A DNA stretch of 64,000 nucleotides from Xanthostigma xanthostigma (GCA_963575645.1 OY754464.1:73940948-74004947); one strand, 5' to 3'; positions 20,035 to 30,619 are shown, counted from the stretch's first letter. Program-made: numbers and translations. The notes: generated by a model not told the origin, from the sequence alone.

Positions 20035-20480
20035 ATCTATAAAAGAATTTATTAATCCTGGGGGTCCTAATAAGGATAATGGGAAACTGTTATCAAATTA
20101 TTGCATTGTCATCGGTCCTTGATACGTATGCAAAGTTTCAAATTAATCTGAGGATCTATAAAAGAATTTATTAATCCTGGGGGTCCTAATAAGGATAATG
20201 GGAAACTGTTATCAAATTATTGCATTGTCATCGGTCCTTGATACGTATGCAAAGTTTCAAATTAATCAGACTTCGGGAAATTGGTGAAAATAAAGCGTTT
20301 ACTACAGAGGATCTATAAAAGAATTTATTAATCCTGGGGGTCCTAATAAGGATAATGGGAAACTGTTATCAAATTATTGCATTGTCATCGGTCCTTGATA
20401 CGTATGCAAAGTTTCAAATTAATCAGACTTCGGGAAATTGGTGAAAATTATGCTCAAAGATTCCGTTACGGAGTTAGTTA
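20035..20480 (+). repeat. Tandem repeat, about 145-bp unit, in composite copy 2
   Basis: Three partial or complete units with GGATCTATAAAAGAATTTAT and CCTGGGGGTCCTAATAAGG, nearly identical to 15045-15600. The array is cut near 20490 by the LINE insertion and resumes at 22478 with AACCCAAACTAATATAAAGC. Confidence 0.8.
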
Positions 20481-20492
20481 CATACATACATA

Positions 20493-22477
20493 TTTAGAAT
20501 AGAATAGAATAGAATATATATTTATTCAATTGGCCTTACAGCATAGAATATGTCAATACATGTAAAATTAAAATTAAAATATAAAAAAAAAACAAAACAA
20601 TTAAAATACAGTATTTAAAAATAATTAATCATTTAGATATTCTTGGGTCGTGTAGTACGCTTTTTGTATTAATATTTGTTTAAATTTTTTTTCAAAAGTT
20701 TTTATTGGTAATTTTTTAATACCATCTGGTATTTTATTGTATATCTTTATTACTTGAAAAGTCACGCTTCTCTGTATAAGACTCAGTTTAGTGTGTATAT
20801 TTGTCATTTGTCTTTTTCCTCTGGTATTGTGTGGATGGTTACCTTCAAGTTGTTCAAAATCTTTATAGTTTTTTTTTACATATACGGCACATTCTAATAT
20901 ATACATTGACGCCAAGGTAAGTATCTTATTTTCTTTAAATATTTTTTTGCAGGTGTTTCTTTGTTTTATATTGAATATAATTCTAATACATTTTTTTTGT
21001 AGGATGAACATTTTATTTACGTCCGTGGAGTTTCCCCAGAAGATTATTCCATATCGCATTCTCGAGTATACGTAGGCATAGTATGCATTCAGACAGGTTT
21101 GTATGTCAACCGTTTGTGTAAGTATTCGGAGTGCAAATATATAGCAGCTTATTTTATTGCAGGTTTCTTCAATGTGCCTTTTCCAATTTAGATGTTGATC
21201 CAATACTAGTCCAAGGAATTTTGTGGAGTTATCTGTGGTAAGTTTATTCATATTCCAGCTCATCGTTAGTCTGTCTTCTTTATTGCATGAAAAAAGAAGT
21301 ACTTGTGTTTTGTTTATATTTAGCTTCATGTTGTGAGCTTTAAACCATTGTTCTAGTTTGCTTAGGACATTTATTATTTCATTCTGTAATGACACAATAG
21401 AGAGTTCTCTGATAATTAGTGATGTATCATCTGCAAATAACGTGACTTTGTTTTTTGTGATATTTGGCAATTCATTTGTGTAGGTCACAAATAGCAAAGG
21501 TCCTAACGTGCTTCCTTGCGGAACTCCAGTGTGTACATCTTCCCAGTCTGAACATAAGCTACCTCCCTCTTTGTCTGTAGTCTTAATGCATTGTTTCCTA
21601 TGACTCAAATATGATTTGAAAAGATCAAGTGGTATTCCTCTCACACCATAACTCTCTAATTTAGCCAATAGTATATCTATATCCACGCAGTCAAAAGCCT
21701 TCGATAAGTCTACAAAAAGCCCGCCAACCTTTTCGCCTCTATTTATGCCTTCCAGTACTTCTTCTAACATCTGATATACGGCTGTATTTGTCGATCTGTT
21801 TTTAATAAACCCATTCTGGTTGTGTGTTATAATGTCATTTGCCTGGAAGAAGCTGTATAGTCTGATATGTATAATTTTTTCTATAATTTTAGATATATTT
21901 GATAATAAAGCTATGGGTCTATAATTTTCCGATATTTTTTTGTCACCTTTTTTATAAACCGGCGTTATGGTAGCAATTTTTAGCTTATCAGGGAAAATTC
22001 CATATTGGATGCATGAATTTATTATAATTGTCATGGGTTCAGCTATACTTTGGGCGCAATATTTTAGTAGCTTCGTGGGGATATCGTCATGGCCAGTGGA
22101 CGATGTATTTTTTAGTGACATAATTTCTTTGTAGACTTCATATCGATCTGTTGGATATAAATATAAGCATTTGTTTATGTTTTTTGTTGATACGTCATAA
22201 TATGTAGTTTTATTCAAGTTTTGTCCAACATTAGCGAAAAAAATATTCAAATTATTTATAACATCTTCCTTACTTTGGGTACCAGTCTTCAGGTTTTCCC
22301 AATTGAATGTTTTTTTTTGTTTTTTAGTTCCCAGTGTGTTGTTCACTATATCCCAGGTTGCCTTAGTTCTGTTATGTGCATTGCTTATGTATTTAGATGA
22401 TGCCTCTTGTTTTGCCTCCTTTACTTCTCTTTTTAGGTCTGTACATATCCGCTTGTAATTTGCATCGTGTTCTAAGA
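20493..22477 (-). mobile_element. 5'-truncated non-LTR retrotransposon (LINE)
   Basis: Inserted in the tandem-repeat element: host sequence resumes exactly at AACCCAAACTAATATAAAGC. The 3' end on the minus strand is a (TTCTA)n tail (about 20494-20515). It is 5'-truncated within ORF2, before or at the end of the endonuclease region. The reading frame is open throughout, so it is the youngest large insertion in the window. Confidence 0.85.
20625..22472 (-). CDS. LINE ORF2 reverse transcriptase (partial, no stop)
   Basis: The frame is open from the truncation point (first residues FLEHDANYKRICTDL) to a stop at 20625; there is no true start codon because the 5' part is missing. Counting from position 22346: NYRPIALLSN at 141-150 (RT block 2), FVDLSKAFD at 211-219 with the first catalytic Asp, GVPQGSTLGPLLF at 274-286, and FADDT at 304-308 with the catalytic Asp pair. 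The C-terminal third has a thumb and a connection-like region with QKKCIRII, and HNTRGK. RT uses the element RNA to make cDNA at a nicked target. All catalytic residues are present, but the endonuclease domain and ORF1 are missing, so it cannot move itself. It resembles CR1/jockey-superfamily elements; clade uncertain. Confidence 0.85.
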   Translation of the reverse strand, partial: EHDANYKRICTDLKREVKEAKQEASSKYISNAHNRTKATWDIVNNTLGTKKQKKTFNWENLKTGTQSKEDVINNLNIFFANVGQNLNKTTYYDVSTKNINKCLYLYPTDRYEVYKEIMSLKNTSSTGHDDIPTKLLKYCAQSIAEPMTIIINSCIQYGIFPDKLKIATITPVYKKGDKKISENYRPIALLSNISKIIEKIIHIRLYSFFQANDIITHNQNGFIKNRSTNTAVYQMLEEVLEGINRGEKVGGLFVDLSKAFDCVDIDILLAKLESYGVRGIPLDLFKSYLSHRKQCIKTTDKEGGSLCSDWEDVHTGVPQGSTLGPLLFVTYTNELPNITKNKVTLFADDTSLIIRELSIVSLQNEIINVLSKLEQWFKAHNMKLNINKTQVLLFSCNKEDRLTMSWNMNKLTTDNSTKFLGLVLDQHLNWKRHIEETCNKISCYIFALRILTQTVDIQTCLNAYYAYVYSRMRYGIIFWGNSTDVNKMFILQKKCIRIIFNIKQRNTCKKIFKENKILTLASMYILECAVYVKKNYKDFEQLEGNHPHNTRGKRQMTNIHTKLSLIQRSVTFQVIKIYNKIPDGIKKLPIKTFEKKFKQILIQKAYYTTQEYLND

Positions 22478-22674
22478 ACCCAAACTAATATAAAGCGTTT
22501 AAAAAAGTATAAATACTGCTTTTTAACGACAAAAACTTTTGAAGGGTAACTCCGATCATTATGAAGTTTGGACACAACATTCATCTCGGTAAACTAAGAT
22601 TAATGTGCGTACTCATGTCCCTTTCTTCGCCATTCGTTCTTTTGCACCCGAGTGAAACCGGACGGGACCGCTAG

Positions 22675-23140
22675 TAGTTTATAAATAGCGAAAAGAATTT
22701 CGTTCCAGCCGGGTGTTCCACGACATTTTTTTTTCAGATACTTTCATACTAACGGTTGCCGATTACATGGAGTTAATCTGTATAATAAATTAAAGAAAGG
22801 CGATAATACACAATATTTTGTTAATATTTTTGTTCATCGTTAAGCAAAGTACCATTAATATTCCGTCCAAACAAACTTTATAAATAGTTGGCAAAACCAA
22901 AAGTGCACATCCCGCAAGTTTTCCACTGTATGATAAAAAAATAACAATTAAAAAATATTTTTAATAAATTTAAAAAGATTTAAAAATTTAAAGAAATAAA
23001 TAATTAAAAATTGAAAAAATATTTTTTTTTAAGTTTGCAAAAATAAAAAAAATTAAGAACTATACATAATATAATATATAATTAATATCAAGTGGAATAA
23101 AATAAAACAAAATAAAAAGAAAAAAAAAAGAAAAAAGTCA
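22675..23140. other. AT-rich low-complexity sequence
   Basis: A/T runs dominate (AATAAAACAAAATAAAAAG). No gene or structured repeat is seen. Confidence 0.5.
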
Positions 23141-23143
23141 ATG

Positions 23144-23215
23144 ATACCGTAAGGAATCGAACCCAGGACCTTGCCCTTGGGAATCCAACGGCATAACCAT
23201 TACGCCACGGCTGCC
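23144..23215 (-). tRNA. tRNA-like pseudogene (Gly(TCC)-like)
   Basis: On the minus strand: GGCAGCCGTGGCGTAATGGT, TATGCCGTTGGATTCCCAAG and B box GGTTCGATTCC. The anticodon loop ATTCCCA reads TCC. Acceptor strands GGCAGCC and CGGTATC do not pair. It is a pseudogene or SINE head followed by an A-rich tail. Confidence 0.5.
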
Positions 23216-23472
23216 TAATACGTCTAGTGGTGTTATCACGGTATACAAGTGTAGCACTTGTTTTATGGATTACACTATATTTTCACAGCGATTATTATAT
23301 TGTTTTTAAACTATATTAGCTGTCAAAAATAATAAAAAATAAAACTGTTTATAAAAATTAAACTACTGAACACATTTTAGTGAATTTAAATAGGGTTCTG
23401 GTCTGATAGTAAACAAAGTGAATAAAATATAACCCAAGGCAATCCGACCAAAATTGCGATCTGTAGAGTCGT

Positions 23473-23511
23473 GACGTACGTACGTACATACGTACGTACG
23501 TACATACGTAC
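23473..23511. repeat. (ACGT)n / (ACAT) microsatellite
   Basis: Alternating ACGT tetramers with two ACAT variants, self-complementary over its length. Confidence 0.85.
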
Positions 23512-23720
23512 AGACCAACCGACAACTGCTGTTTGTGATTTTCAATTACAATTTTAATAGTATTTATGAACTCAAATTGATTTAAAAATGGTTCTATTTT
23601 ATAGATTAGAATCTCCTCTTTTCAAAAATCTTCAATTTGAATGGATTTCGTGTGAAATTAACTTAAATATAACTTCTTATATGAACGAAAGTCAGCTCTG
23701 ACGCACAAAGCGATAATAAA

Positions 23721-23749
23721 GCACATACCGCTAGTTTAGCGGTATGTGC
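23721..23749. repeat. Perfect hairpin, 13-bp stem
   Basis: GCACATACCGCTA and TAGCGGTATGTGC flank the loop GTT. It is isolated, with an AATAAA just upstream. Function unknown. Confidence 0.6.
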
Positions 23750-23892
23750 AATTTTGAACTTTATACAATACGTATTGCAGTAGGTATGTGTGTATGTAGG
23801 TATATTACCATTGAAGCAAATTGACTACGTAAGTAGCAAGTCAGGGTGTAATTAATCTAAGGAAGGCGACGTACGCCATGTTAGTTTATGTG

Positions 23893-23902
23893 TATATAAA
23901 AA
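23893..23902 (+). promoter_or_regulatory. Possible TATA box before GC-rich sequence
   Basis: TATATAAAAAGG is followed, about 40 bp on, by the GC-rich GAAGCTGCGGCGCGTGTTGG. No ORF follows, so this is only a candidate. Confidence 0.2.
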
Positions 23903-24107
23903 GGTCTCCTAAACGCGAAGCTGCGGCGCGTGTTGGAATCCTTCACCTCCCGCTGCTGCCGTAAGCATGTCTGTGATTGATTGTTCCTCCACCTGACATA
24001 TTTATACATACGTAGTAAAGCTCGCTAAAGACCGATCCAGACAATGCGGCGTGTCCAAAAAGACTACTAGTGCTATCAGGACCGGATTTAGAGATGTGGA
24101 GAATAGA

Positions 24108-24527
24108 TAGATGGTTTATTCATCATAGCGTCAAAACATAGTTTGAATGTGACAAGTCACAATATACAAAATGCGAGAATTAGAACATAGAAAAAAAAAT
24201 AGTAATAAAGTGCTAATATATAGGTATATACAACTTATGAGGTATAAAAATCGTCTAGTGAATAAAAAAATTGCTCAATTAAAAAATTTTTTAAAATGCG
24301 CTTGAAGCTATTAAAGTCGTTGATGCGTCGAATTGATTCAGGCAATTTATTATAAATAGCACTGCCAGCACACACAGGACTTTTTCTATAAAAACTGAGC
24401 CGGTAATTGCCTATATTATTGTTTTGGCGCGTGTTATACTCATCTACTTCATTATTATGAGTGAAGGACGCGGTGTTCTGTTTTATATATTTAGCCATTT
24501 CCAAAATATAGATACAAGGAAATGGAT
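24108..24527 (-). pseudogene. LINE 3' end fragment (ORF2 C-terminus)
   Basis: The minus-strand frame (24235-24504) contains EYNTRQNNNIGNYRLSFYRK, VCAGSAIYNKLPESIRR and a closing basic helix KRILKNFLIEQFF. This is the same order (HNTR-like motif, YNKLP, lysine-rich tail) as the C-terminus of the LINE at 20625. The residues just upstream (PFPCIYILEMAKYIK) continue the homology. The RT core is gone. The 3' UTR ends near CATCTATCTATTC. Confidence 0.65.
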
Positions 24528-24614
24528 TTGGGGCAACGGAGAAGTCAAGGCATCTAGCCGCTAATTATTTTTAAAACAGAAATCGTTACGGTGCTTGAAT
24601 AATTGATGGTCAAA

Positions 24615-24838
24615 CTAGCGGCCCGGTTCGGCTTCGCCCGAATTTGTAGCTTGTCGCCGTTTTTTCGTCGACTTGCGTTGCAAAATTGGTCGCCACGAAA
24701 AGCGCTTTTATTTAAACGCCATAAACTTAGACTGTATCAATTCTGAATATTGGTGAAAAATTTTGAAATCGATTGAGTAGTTTTGGAGATTGCCTCTTAT
24801 ATCCAAACTTCAAAATTTACCTCTTTATAATATTATAG
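24615..24838 (-). mobile_element. Helitron, second lepidopteran type, short copy
   Basis: The minus-strand 3' end is at CTAGCGGCCCGGTTCGGCTT (CTAG next to a GC-rich hairpin), and the 5' end is near CTATAATATTATAAAGAGG. The interior has the TTTGAAATCGATTGAGTAGT motif that I recall from such elements. It abuts the end of another Helitron. Confidence 0.5.
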
Positions 24839-25450
24839 CGGTCCGTCCCGGTTTCACCTGGGTGCGATAGAATATATAATTCTGCAAAATGTATTTCGAT
24901 TCGGCGTGTGAACTAATAGCTTTGAGCAAGTTCTAACAGATGTCGCTATTTGGTACTAAAACAGTTTTAGGTCGTTTGCTTTTGAACTGATATTAATTCA
25001 GAAGCAAACAAACAAAATTGACTTCTGATAGAATTTACTCAAAGCTATTTAGCTTTGAGTAAATTCCATCAGATGCCGTTACGTGTTAGTAAAACAGATT
25101 TTTTGAGAAAATACCGTAATTCAGTACAAAATATTTAATAAAAACTATCCTATAGCGTAAGTTGCACTAAGCAAGACACATTTACAAAATTCACTGGGTT
25201 AAATATATAAAAATTTGCCGTTATAAATTTAGCGTTATATTGCCATCTTGCAACCCTATTGCGCATCTGTGGGTGAAAGTAAAAATACTAATATCGCTAT
25301 TAAAAAATAGGGGTTGGTGGTAAAACGGTGAAAATTTAAGGTTATAAGTATTCTTTAATGGCAAATCATAAAAAAATAAAAAAAAATTGTCCAAAAAATA
25401 AAAAAAAATCTGGAAAGGGCCACCCTTATCACCTAGGGGTATAAAAATAG
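24838..25450 (-). mobile_element. Helitron 3' segment, type of Helitron 1/2
   Basis: CGGTCCGTCCCGGTTTCACC is the complement of the terminal hairpin of Helitrons 1 and 2. The CCACCCTTATCACCTAGGGG segment near 25430 is probably Helitron interior. The 5' end is not found. Confidence 0.45.
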
Positions 25451-26064
25451 CCTACGATCTATACTCATATCTACCAAGGGAGGTCTTTCTCTTTTAGGGC
25501 TCCAGTTCCTTTTCTGTATAACTTTCAAAATGATTTGTGACTATATAGAAACAAATCGTTTTGAAAGTTTCAATTTGAAATGCCTAGGAAAATATTATTT
25601 CAAAGGTTGAATAGTATGAAAAAACAAGTTAAATACATACACACAGTTTAAAAAAAAGTCTTTTTGAATCATTTAAAACTTTTTTGAGCAGTATCGATTT
25701 CACTAAAATTTGTAAAATTATTTTGAAATATGGTAATCATGTTTGGTTCTCCAAATAGATTTGAAAGAAAAATTTTTTTTGCTGTGGCCCACCGTGTCAT
25801 TGAAAATATACACGATATCTCCGAAGGCGACGTCTGTAGCCGGCTTAAAACCTCATCATATAGCCACAGATCGTCATTCCGTTGGTACGAATACTGAAGA
25901 CTACCTTGCTGACAGTTCATGTCTGTTCTAGAGGAATATTATATTGTTTGAATAGAGCTAAAGCTGTGAGTTTACACATTATCCAAACACATCTAATCGT
26001 TCTTTTGTTTTTACGCGCAGCTATACACCTGCAGCGACAAACAATTCTGGGTCCAGTACGATAA
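25451..26064. other. Unassigned sequence with small overlapping frames
   Basis: Frames at 25743-25931 and 25882-26064 (plus) and 25669-25920 (minus) overlap. None shows a domain I recognise. An inverted pair AACTTTCAAAATGATTTGTG and ACAAATCGTTTTGAAAGTTT forms a hairpin near 25520-25571. Confidence 0.35.
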
Positions 26065-26175
26065 CTCGATGAGCCCAAACTTTGATTTTTTTAAGTCATA
26101 GAAAACACTAAATTTTACGTTCAAAAAAAAAAAACTGCGGATTATTCATAAATTTCCTCAAAAATATGTAAAAAA
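26065..26175. repeat. Dispersed repeat, paralogue of 42598-42712
   Basis: GAGCCCAAACTTTGATTTTT, AGTCATAGAAAACACTAAAT and GCGGATTATTCATAAATTTC align with the segment near 42600. Confidence 0.65.
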
Positions 26176-26519
26176 TGGAACTACCTTTCGTCTTGTAAAT
26201 GCAAATTTTATAAAAGTCCCAAAACTTACTAACGTATTAACGCTTTCGAAAAAAATCATCATTAGATACAGTGTTATAAATCAGTTTATATAAACAGAAT
26301 AGATAGCTAATTAATATCTCCGCTACATCTTAAATTATAATGATTCAATTTGAAATTGCTTTATCAAAGTTGCAAATATTTAATTAAAATTTCAATCATT
26401 ATAATTTACGATGTATAGTCCAGTCAAAATAGACAAAAAAAATAGTAGTGGGTTTACAATAATTCGCATAGAACTGAAAATTGGTACAGGTCTTAGATAC
26501 ACTATTACAAATAAAATAT

Positions 26520-26770
26520 TTTTTTTTTTTTTTGTTTAATAAAGGTATATCCAATTGTATATATCCACATATATAGAGTATATGCACATATACAAGAGAA
26601 TATCACTTGGGGGGGTGGCACTACCTCTTAGTATCTGGCCAGTATAATTAAATTTCAAAGCTGGGTCTAAACGACAATCACAAAATATCCATGAGCAGAG
26701 GTGGGATTCGAACCCACGACAGTGCGATCCAAAGGCCAGCACGCTGACCATTACACCACGCTGTCCCCAC
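26520..26770 (-). mobile_element. tRNA-Gln-headed SINE
   Basis: The minus-strand head (26694-26767) has GTGTAATGGTCAGCGTGCTG, anticodon TTG in GCCTTTGGATC, and B box GGTTCGAATCCC. It ends in a poly(A) tract (the T-run at 26520-26534). Flanking duplications AAATAAAATAT (26509-26519) and AAATGAAATAT (26771-26781) differ by one base. It interrupts the left arm of the outer foldback. Confidence 0.75.
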
Positions 26771-27243
26771 AAATGAAATATAAAAAAATCCCCATCGATC
26801 CTACATCTGCTAAAAATTGGTTCAAGGTCAAAGGTTAAAAGTATCAGTTTTTTGCACCCTTCTCGTACACGGTAAATGTTACCTAAAAATAGGTCAGACA
26901 AAAGTTGTAGATCTTAAAATTGTCTACAAGAATTGTTCTTATAATTTTTTCCCTACGAATCATCATTCTTTTCAAATGGTGATTTTACACATCGAAAATA
27001 CTAATATGCATACTAACATTTAACGGTATCTAAGGAATAGTGATTCGTAGGAAAAAAATATGAGAACAGTTTTTATAGACAATTTCATGGTATACAACTT
27101 TTGTCTGACCTATTTTTAGATAATATTTACAGTTTACTATAAAAGTGCAAAAACCGATACTTTTGACCTTTGATATTGAATAAATTTTGAAGATGTAGGA
27201 TCAGTGGGGACTTTTGATATTTTATTTGTAATAGTGTACTTAA

Positions 27244-27940
27244 GGAGGTTGATCCGTTACAGTCCCAATCAAAAGTAAGTCGAATTCTAAATGGGAGCTT
27301 TTCCATAATAAATTTTTACAAAAGATTATAAGTCGATGATACCAATAAATTATTGTCATAAAGGCATAAATAAATAATTTTTTTAATATTAATTAAATAT
27401 TTCAGTATTTTACTTAATAGACTAACTTTTGAATTTTTTGTACAAAGTTAGGTTAGAAAAAATTTTATGTAAATATCTGTATTTTACATATTTTTTGCAG
27501 TAAATAATTAAAAAAAGAAATTAGAAGTAATAAAAATTAAAATTAAATAATTAAAAAGTCGAAAATTCAGTTAAAATTGTTAAAATTGTCAAGAATAAAA
27601 GTCCATAATCGAAAAGTGCTAAGGTTTAATAATTTTTTTTATTGATTAAAAGTCTCCTAATTAAATTGGAAAAAATATTAAAATATGCGTAAGACATCGA
27701 TGCTTTACATAGTTAGTTTTCGGAACTGCTGACATTATTTGGTTATTTGCAAAAAATTAAAATGTACCGTTTGCATGCTAGGTTGACATATTTTCCATAA
27801 GACTACATGTAAAAGTTTTTTTAATTTTTAACTTTATAAATCTTCTAATGATTTTGGATTTTTTACAGAAAATTTTTGTCATAAAAAATCTATTAAAAAA
27901 ACTTTATTTCAGATTTTCTTCGTAAAACGGTTCAACCTCC
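27244..27940. mobile_element. TTAA-flanked element (piggyBac-type) nested in foldback
   Basis: Ends GGAGGTTGATCCGTTAC and AACGGTTCAACCTCC are inverted and bordered by TTAA on both sides (27240-27243 and 27941-27944). The 697-bp AT-rich interior has no transposase. Its removal rejoins the right arm of the outer foldback at GTAC-TTAA-GACC. Confidence 0.75.
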
Positions 27941-28017
27941 TTAAGACCTGCAGTACCCATTTTCAGCTCTATGCGAATTATAGTAAATTGAAATATTTAT
28001 ATTTTGACTGGACTATA

Positions 28018-28553
28018 ACGGGTATAAGAATTATCTCTTCTCTGTAGATTAACTAATCTATAACGCTGTATCCGATGATGATTTTTGTAAATATTGTGAG
28101 TGTGCCCATAACGACTTAAAAAAATCGGCGCCTATGGGTTCACAGTGTTACGTGAGACTGCTTTTAATATATTGTAGTTTAATGCATTATGAAAACTGCG
28201 CATACATGTATGTGTTATGCATTCACATGCTTGGCTTTTATCAAACTGTCAGTTTGACGTGGCATGTTACCTTAGTTCGCGCTCAATTGTTTACTCGATA
28301 TTCAGCGGAACATTACACAACTTCCCGTACATTAAACTAATGTGTTACATAAGTACCAACCTGACCACAATATACGTTCCTCCAATAATAATGCGTGTAA
28401 ACTGTCAGCCGTTTTGTGGTTTGATAGGTTTGGTTGGTAATATTAAACACATTTGTCATATTGTTCAAGTTGTATTATAATTATGTTGATTTAGTGGTCA
28501 GTGGTTCACCGCAGAGAGGTGCATGTATTTCCACGTGCCTCCTCATATTTTTT
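28018..28553. other. Unassigned sequence
   Basis: No recognised gene or repeat. The frames at 28134-28340 and 28217-28480 overlap and lack domains. Confidence 0.35.
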
Positions 28554-28799
28554 TTGACGTGATAACGTCTTATAAATTGATGAAACACCAGCTGCACGCA
28601 CGAAAAAGTGTAACGTTCCGCCTGACCCTGTGCGTGCAAGCGAGAGCGCAGTATAAGCGATAGAGAGTCGGTAAAAATATAGTTTGACAGCTACTAAAAT
28701 TTAGGTAACTATGTATTATTAAATATGATATTCGAGCGGAATACGTTATCACGTAAAACTATCGTCCGTAAACCGACTTTACAGACAACCAATTTTTTT
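28554..28799. mobile_element. GACGTGATAACG repeat, short copy
   Basis: A 246-bp version of the element at 18927 with the same two ends but a different, shorter centre (GCGAGAGCGCAGTATAAGCG). It is flanked by T-runs on both sides. Confidence 0.7.
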
Positions 28800-29071
28800 G
28801 CAGTGAAACTTCTTTAGGTGTGGTACACAGAAACGATTGCGATCGGTTGTGAAACAAGCGGAAGAGGTCAGAACAAGAAACTAATTATTATCAATCAAAT
28901 TTCATGGTTCTAGGTCAAATAGTTTCCAATTGCGACCAAAATTAATCACTTTGCGGGTTTTTCCAATTTCACAAACTCAAAAACATGTTAAGACTTGAAA
29001 TAGCTAGTACAAAAATGACCGATGGCTCTTTGGATTTGGAATGACATCTAGAAAAATGTATTAATTGTATT

Positions 29072-29365
29072 TTGTGCGATTAGTGAGAGAAGGAGAAGAT
29101 TGATGAGCGTGAAATTTGCCGCTCGAGCGTAGCGAGTTCGGTAACACGTGAGTGGAATATTCTCCTTCGATCAATAGTCGCACATTATACTTTATTCAAC
29201 TAGCACGAGTAATATGTAATCGGGGCCCTGATAAAAGAGGGAGAAATAAAAAATCACTTCATTGATTGACGTACCCACCACCCTCGATGCACACAAGATG
29301 GCCCTGACTTTCGCTGAATTGCGATGCTGTTTTAATATATACAAATCGCTACCGCGTTCCTATTA
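29072..29365. repeat. Dispersed element R, copy 1
   Basis: TGTGCGATTAGTGAGAGAAG, GCGTGAAATTTGCCGCTCGA, GTAATCGGGGCCCTGATAAA and CACACAAGATGGCCCTGACT are shared with 32037-32480. The GC content exceeds that of the flanks. The termini are not certain. Confidence 0.6.
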
Positions 29366-30068
29366 TATACTATATACTATATATATCTAAAAAGTTCGGA
29401 AGTTAGTCACAAATAGCGTCGCAAAGGCACATTTTAGAGCCGTTGAGACTCCCACCACATCCCAGCTACCTGCACGGAACGTGCGCTCGTCGATGATTGG
29501 CCGTGATCGCTCGTTGCCTTTGTCACTTGTCGCTTTCCTGCTTTAAAACACAGTCGAGTACGCTATTGTCAAATTGTTATTGTTATTTTAGTTTTGTTGA
29601 GTTGCGAGTTTGTAGTTTTTCAACAGGCTGTACAAGCGCAATCCCGCATTCGCATCTAACTTCCGAGCCTTTTAGATGCGTGGCGCGCATTGTATACTGG
29701 GTTATATTTCGGAACACACCTAATGTGTGCTTTCTCGATAATATGAAAAGTTTTTTTTTGGTATTTTTCAGTTTTACAAATTATTCACAAGTGTGAAGTG
29801 TGCAATAAGCACACATAACAAATAGAGTAAATCAACAAAGAAGCGGTCAGTTGCTAGCCGACTCCGCGCGACTAACTTCAGACAGCTGACCCAGTTCTCT
29901 ACTCGGTCCGATTACAGTTTTTGTTGGAAGTGTTTTGCTTTCAAATGCAAAAACTGTAAAACTAAACAAAAATAAATCGCAAATGCATGAAGTGTTAATA
30001 AAATGATTTTGAAGTGAATTCCTGTTTTGTAATGCTTCACAAACTAAAAATAATTTGTTATGGTTTGT
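29366..30068. other. Unassigned, moderately GC-rich sequence
   Basis: No domain is found in the frames at 29497-29796 (plus) or 29847-30077 (minus). The lower AT content, with GGCGCGCATTGT and CGTGCGCTCGTCG, might mark an old exon or promoter region, but nothing decisive is visible. Confidence 0.3.
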
Positions 30069-30076
30069 GTAACACA

Positions 30077-30611
30077 TAGTGATGTGCCGGATATCCGTAT
30101 CCGTATCCGCGGATATCCGAGGGAGAAGAAAGATCCGTATCCGTATCCATTAGTTTTTGGCGGATCTTTTACAATATTAATTTTCAATTCATAGATGAAA
30201 TTTTATATACATAGGTGATTAGGTAATAATGAAAACCTGTCAAATTCCATTCAGATTATTTTTTATTTTTTTAAATCGTATTTGCCACTTTTATATTGCA
30301 AACATTTATCGTAGTGAGTACCATACTGATAGTACATAACTCAAAGGTACTAAATCAACTATCTTTATAATGAGATATTGCACATCGATCTTTGGAAAGA
30401 GACAATCTGTTATGAGAGTTAACTCTTAAAGTGGTCAATAACTTTTTCCCATAACAGATAGTCTCTTTCCAAAGGTCGATGTGCAATATTTACCGCCGCG
30501 TACTCTAAGAAAGTTAAGATCCGTATCCGTAATCGTGGATCTTGAATCCAAAAATCCGTATTCAGATCCGTATCCGCGGATATACATTTTTAACGATCCG
30601 GCACATCACTA
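30077..30611. mobile_element. hAT-type element with TAGTGATGTGCCGGAT ends
   Basis: A 535-bp element. Ends TAGTGATGTGCCGGAT and ATCCGGCACATCACTA (one-base register slip) are flanked by 8-bp GTAACACA and GTAACAAA. The subterminal regions hold repeated ATCCGTATCC motifs in both orientations, a pattern suggesting transposase-binding sites. An internal hairpin pairs GCACATCGATCTTTGGAAAG with CTTTCCAAAGGTCGATGTGC (about 30380-30487). No transposase. Confidence 0.75.
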
Positions 30612-30619
30612 GTAACAAA

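Larger units (their letters stand above)
18578..22674 (+). mobile_element. Helitron 2, heavily invaded
   Basis: It starts TCTATACTAATATATAAAG with a (GTTT)n run and ends GAAACCGGACGGGACCGCTAG. Compared with Helitron 1 it contains three insertions: a GACGTGATAACG repeat (18927-19585), a palindrome/tandem-repeat composite (from 19799) and, inside the latter, a LINE (20493-22477). After removing these, about 750 bp of Helitron remains. No Rep/helicase is present. Confidence 0.75.
26414..28017. mobile_element. Outer foldback element of a three-level nest
   Basis: The ends TATAGTCCAGTCAAAATA and TATTTTGACTGGACTATA are inverted. The arms continue with ATTCGCATAGAACTGAAAAT on the left and ATTTTCAGCTCTATGCGAAT on the right, then with GATCCTACATCT and AGATGTAGGATC around a centre near 27000. 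The left arm is split by a SINE (26520-26770) and the right arm by a TTAA element (27244-27940). Without them it is about 660 bp. Flanking TA suggests a Tc1/mariner-like derivative; not certain. Confidence 0.7.

Noticed and set aside
29497-29796. 99-codon plus frame as a cysteine-rich secreted protein
   Set aside because: The Cys pattern is irregular, there is no clear signal peptide and there is no supporting context.
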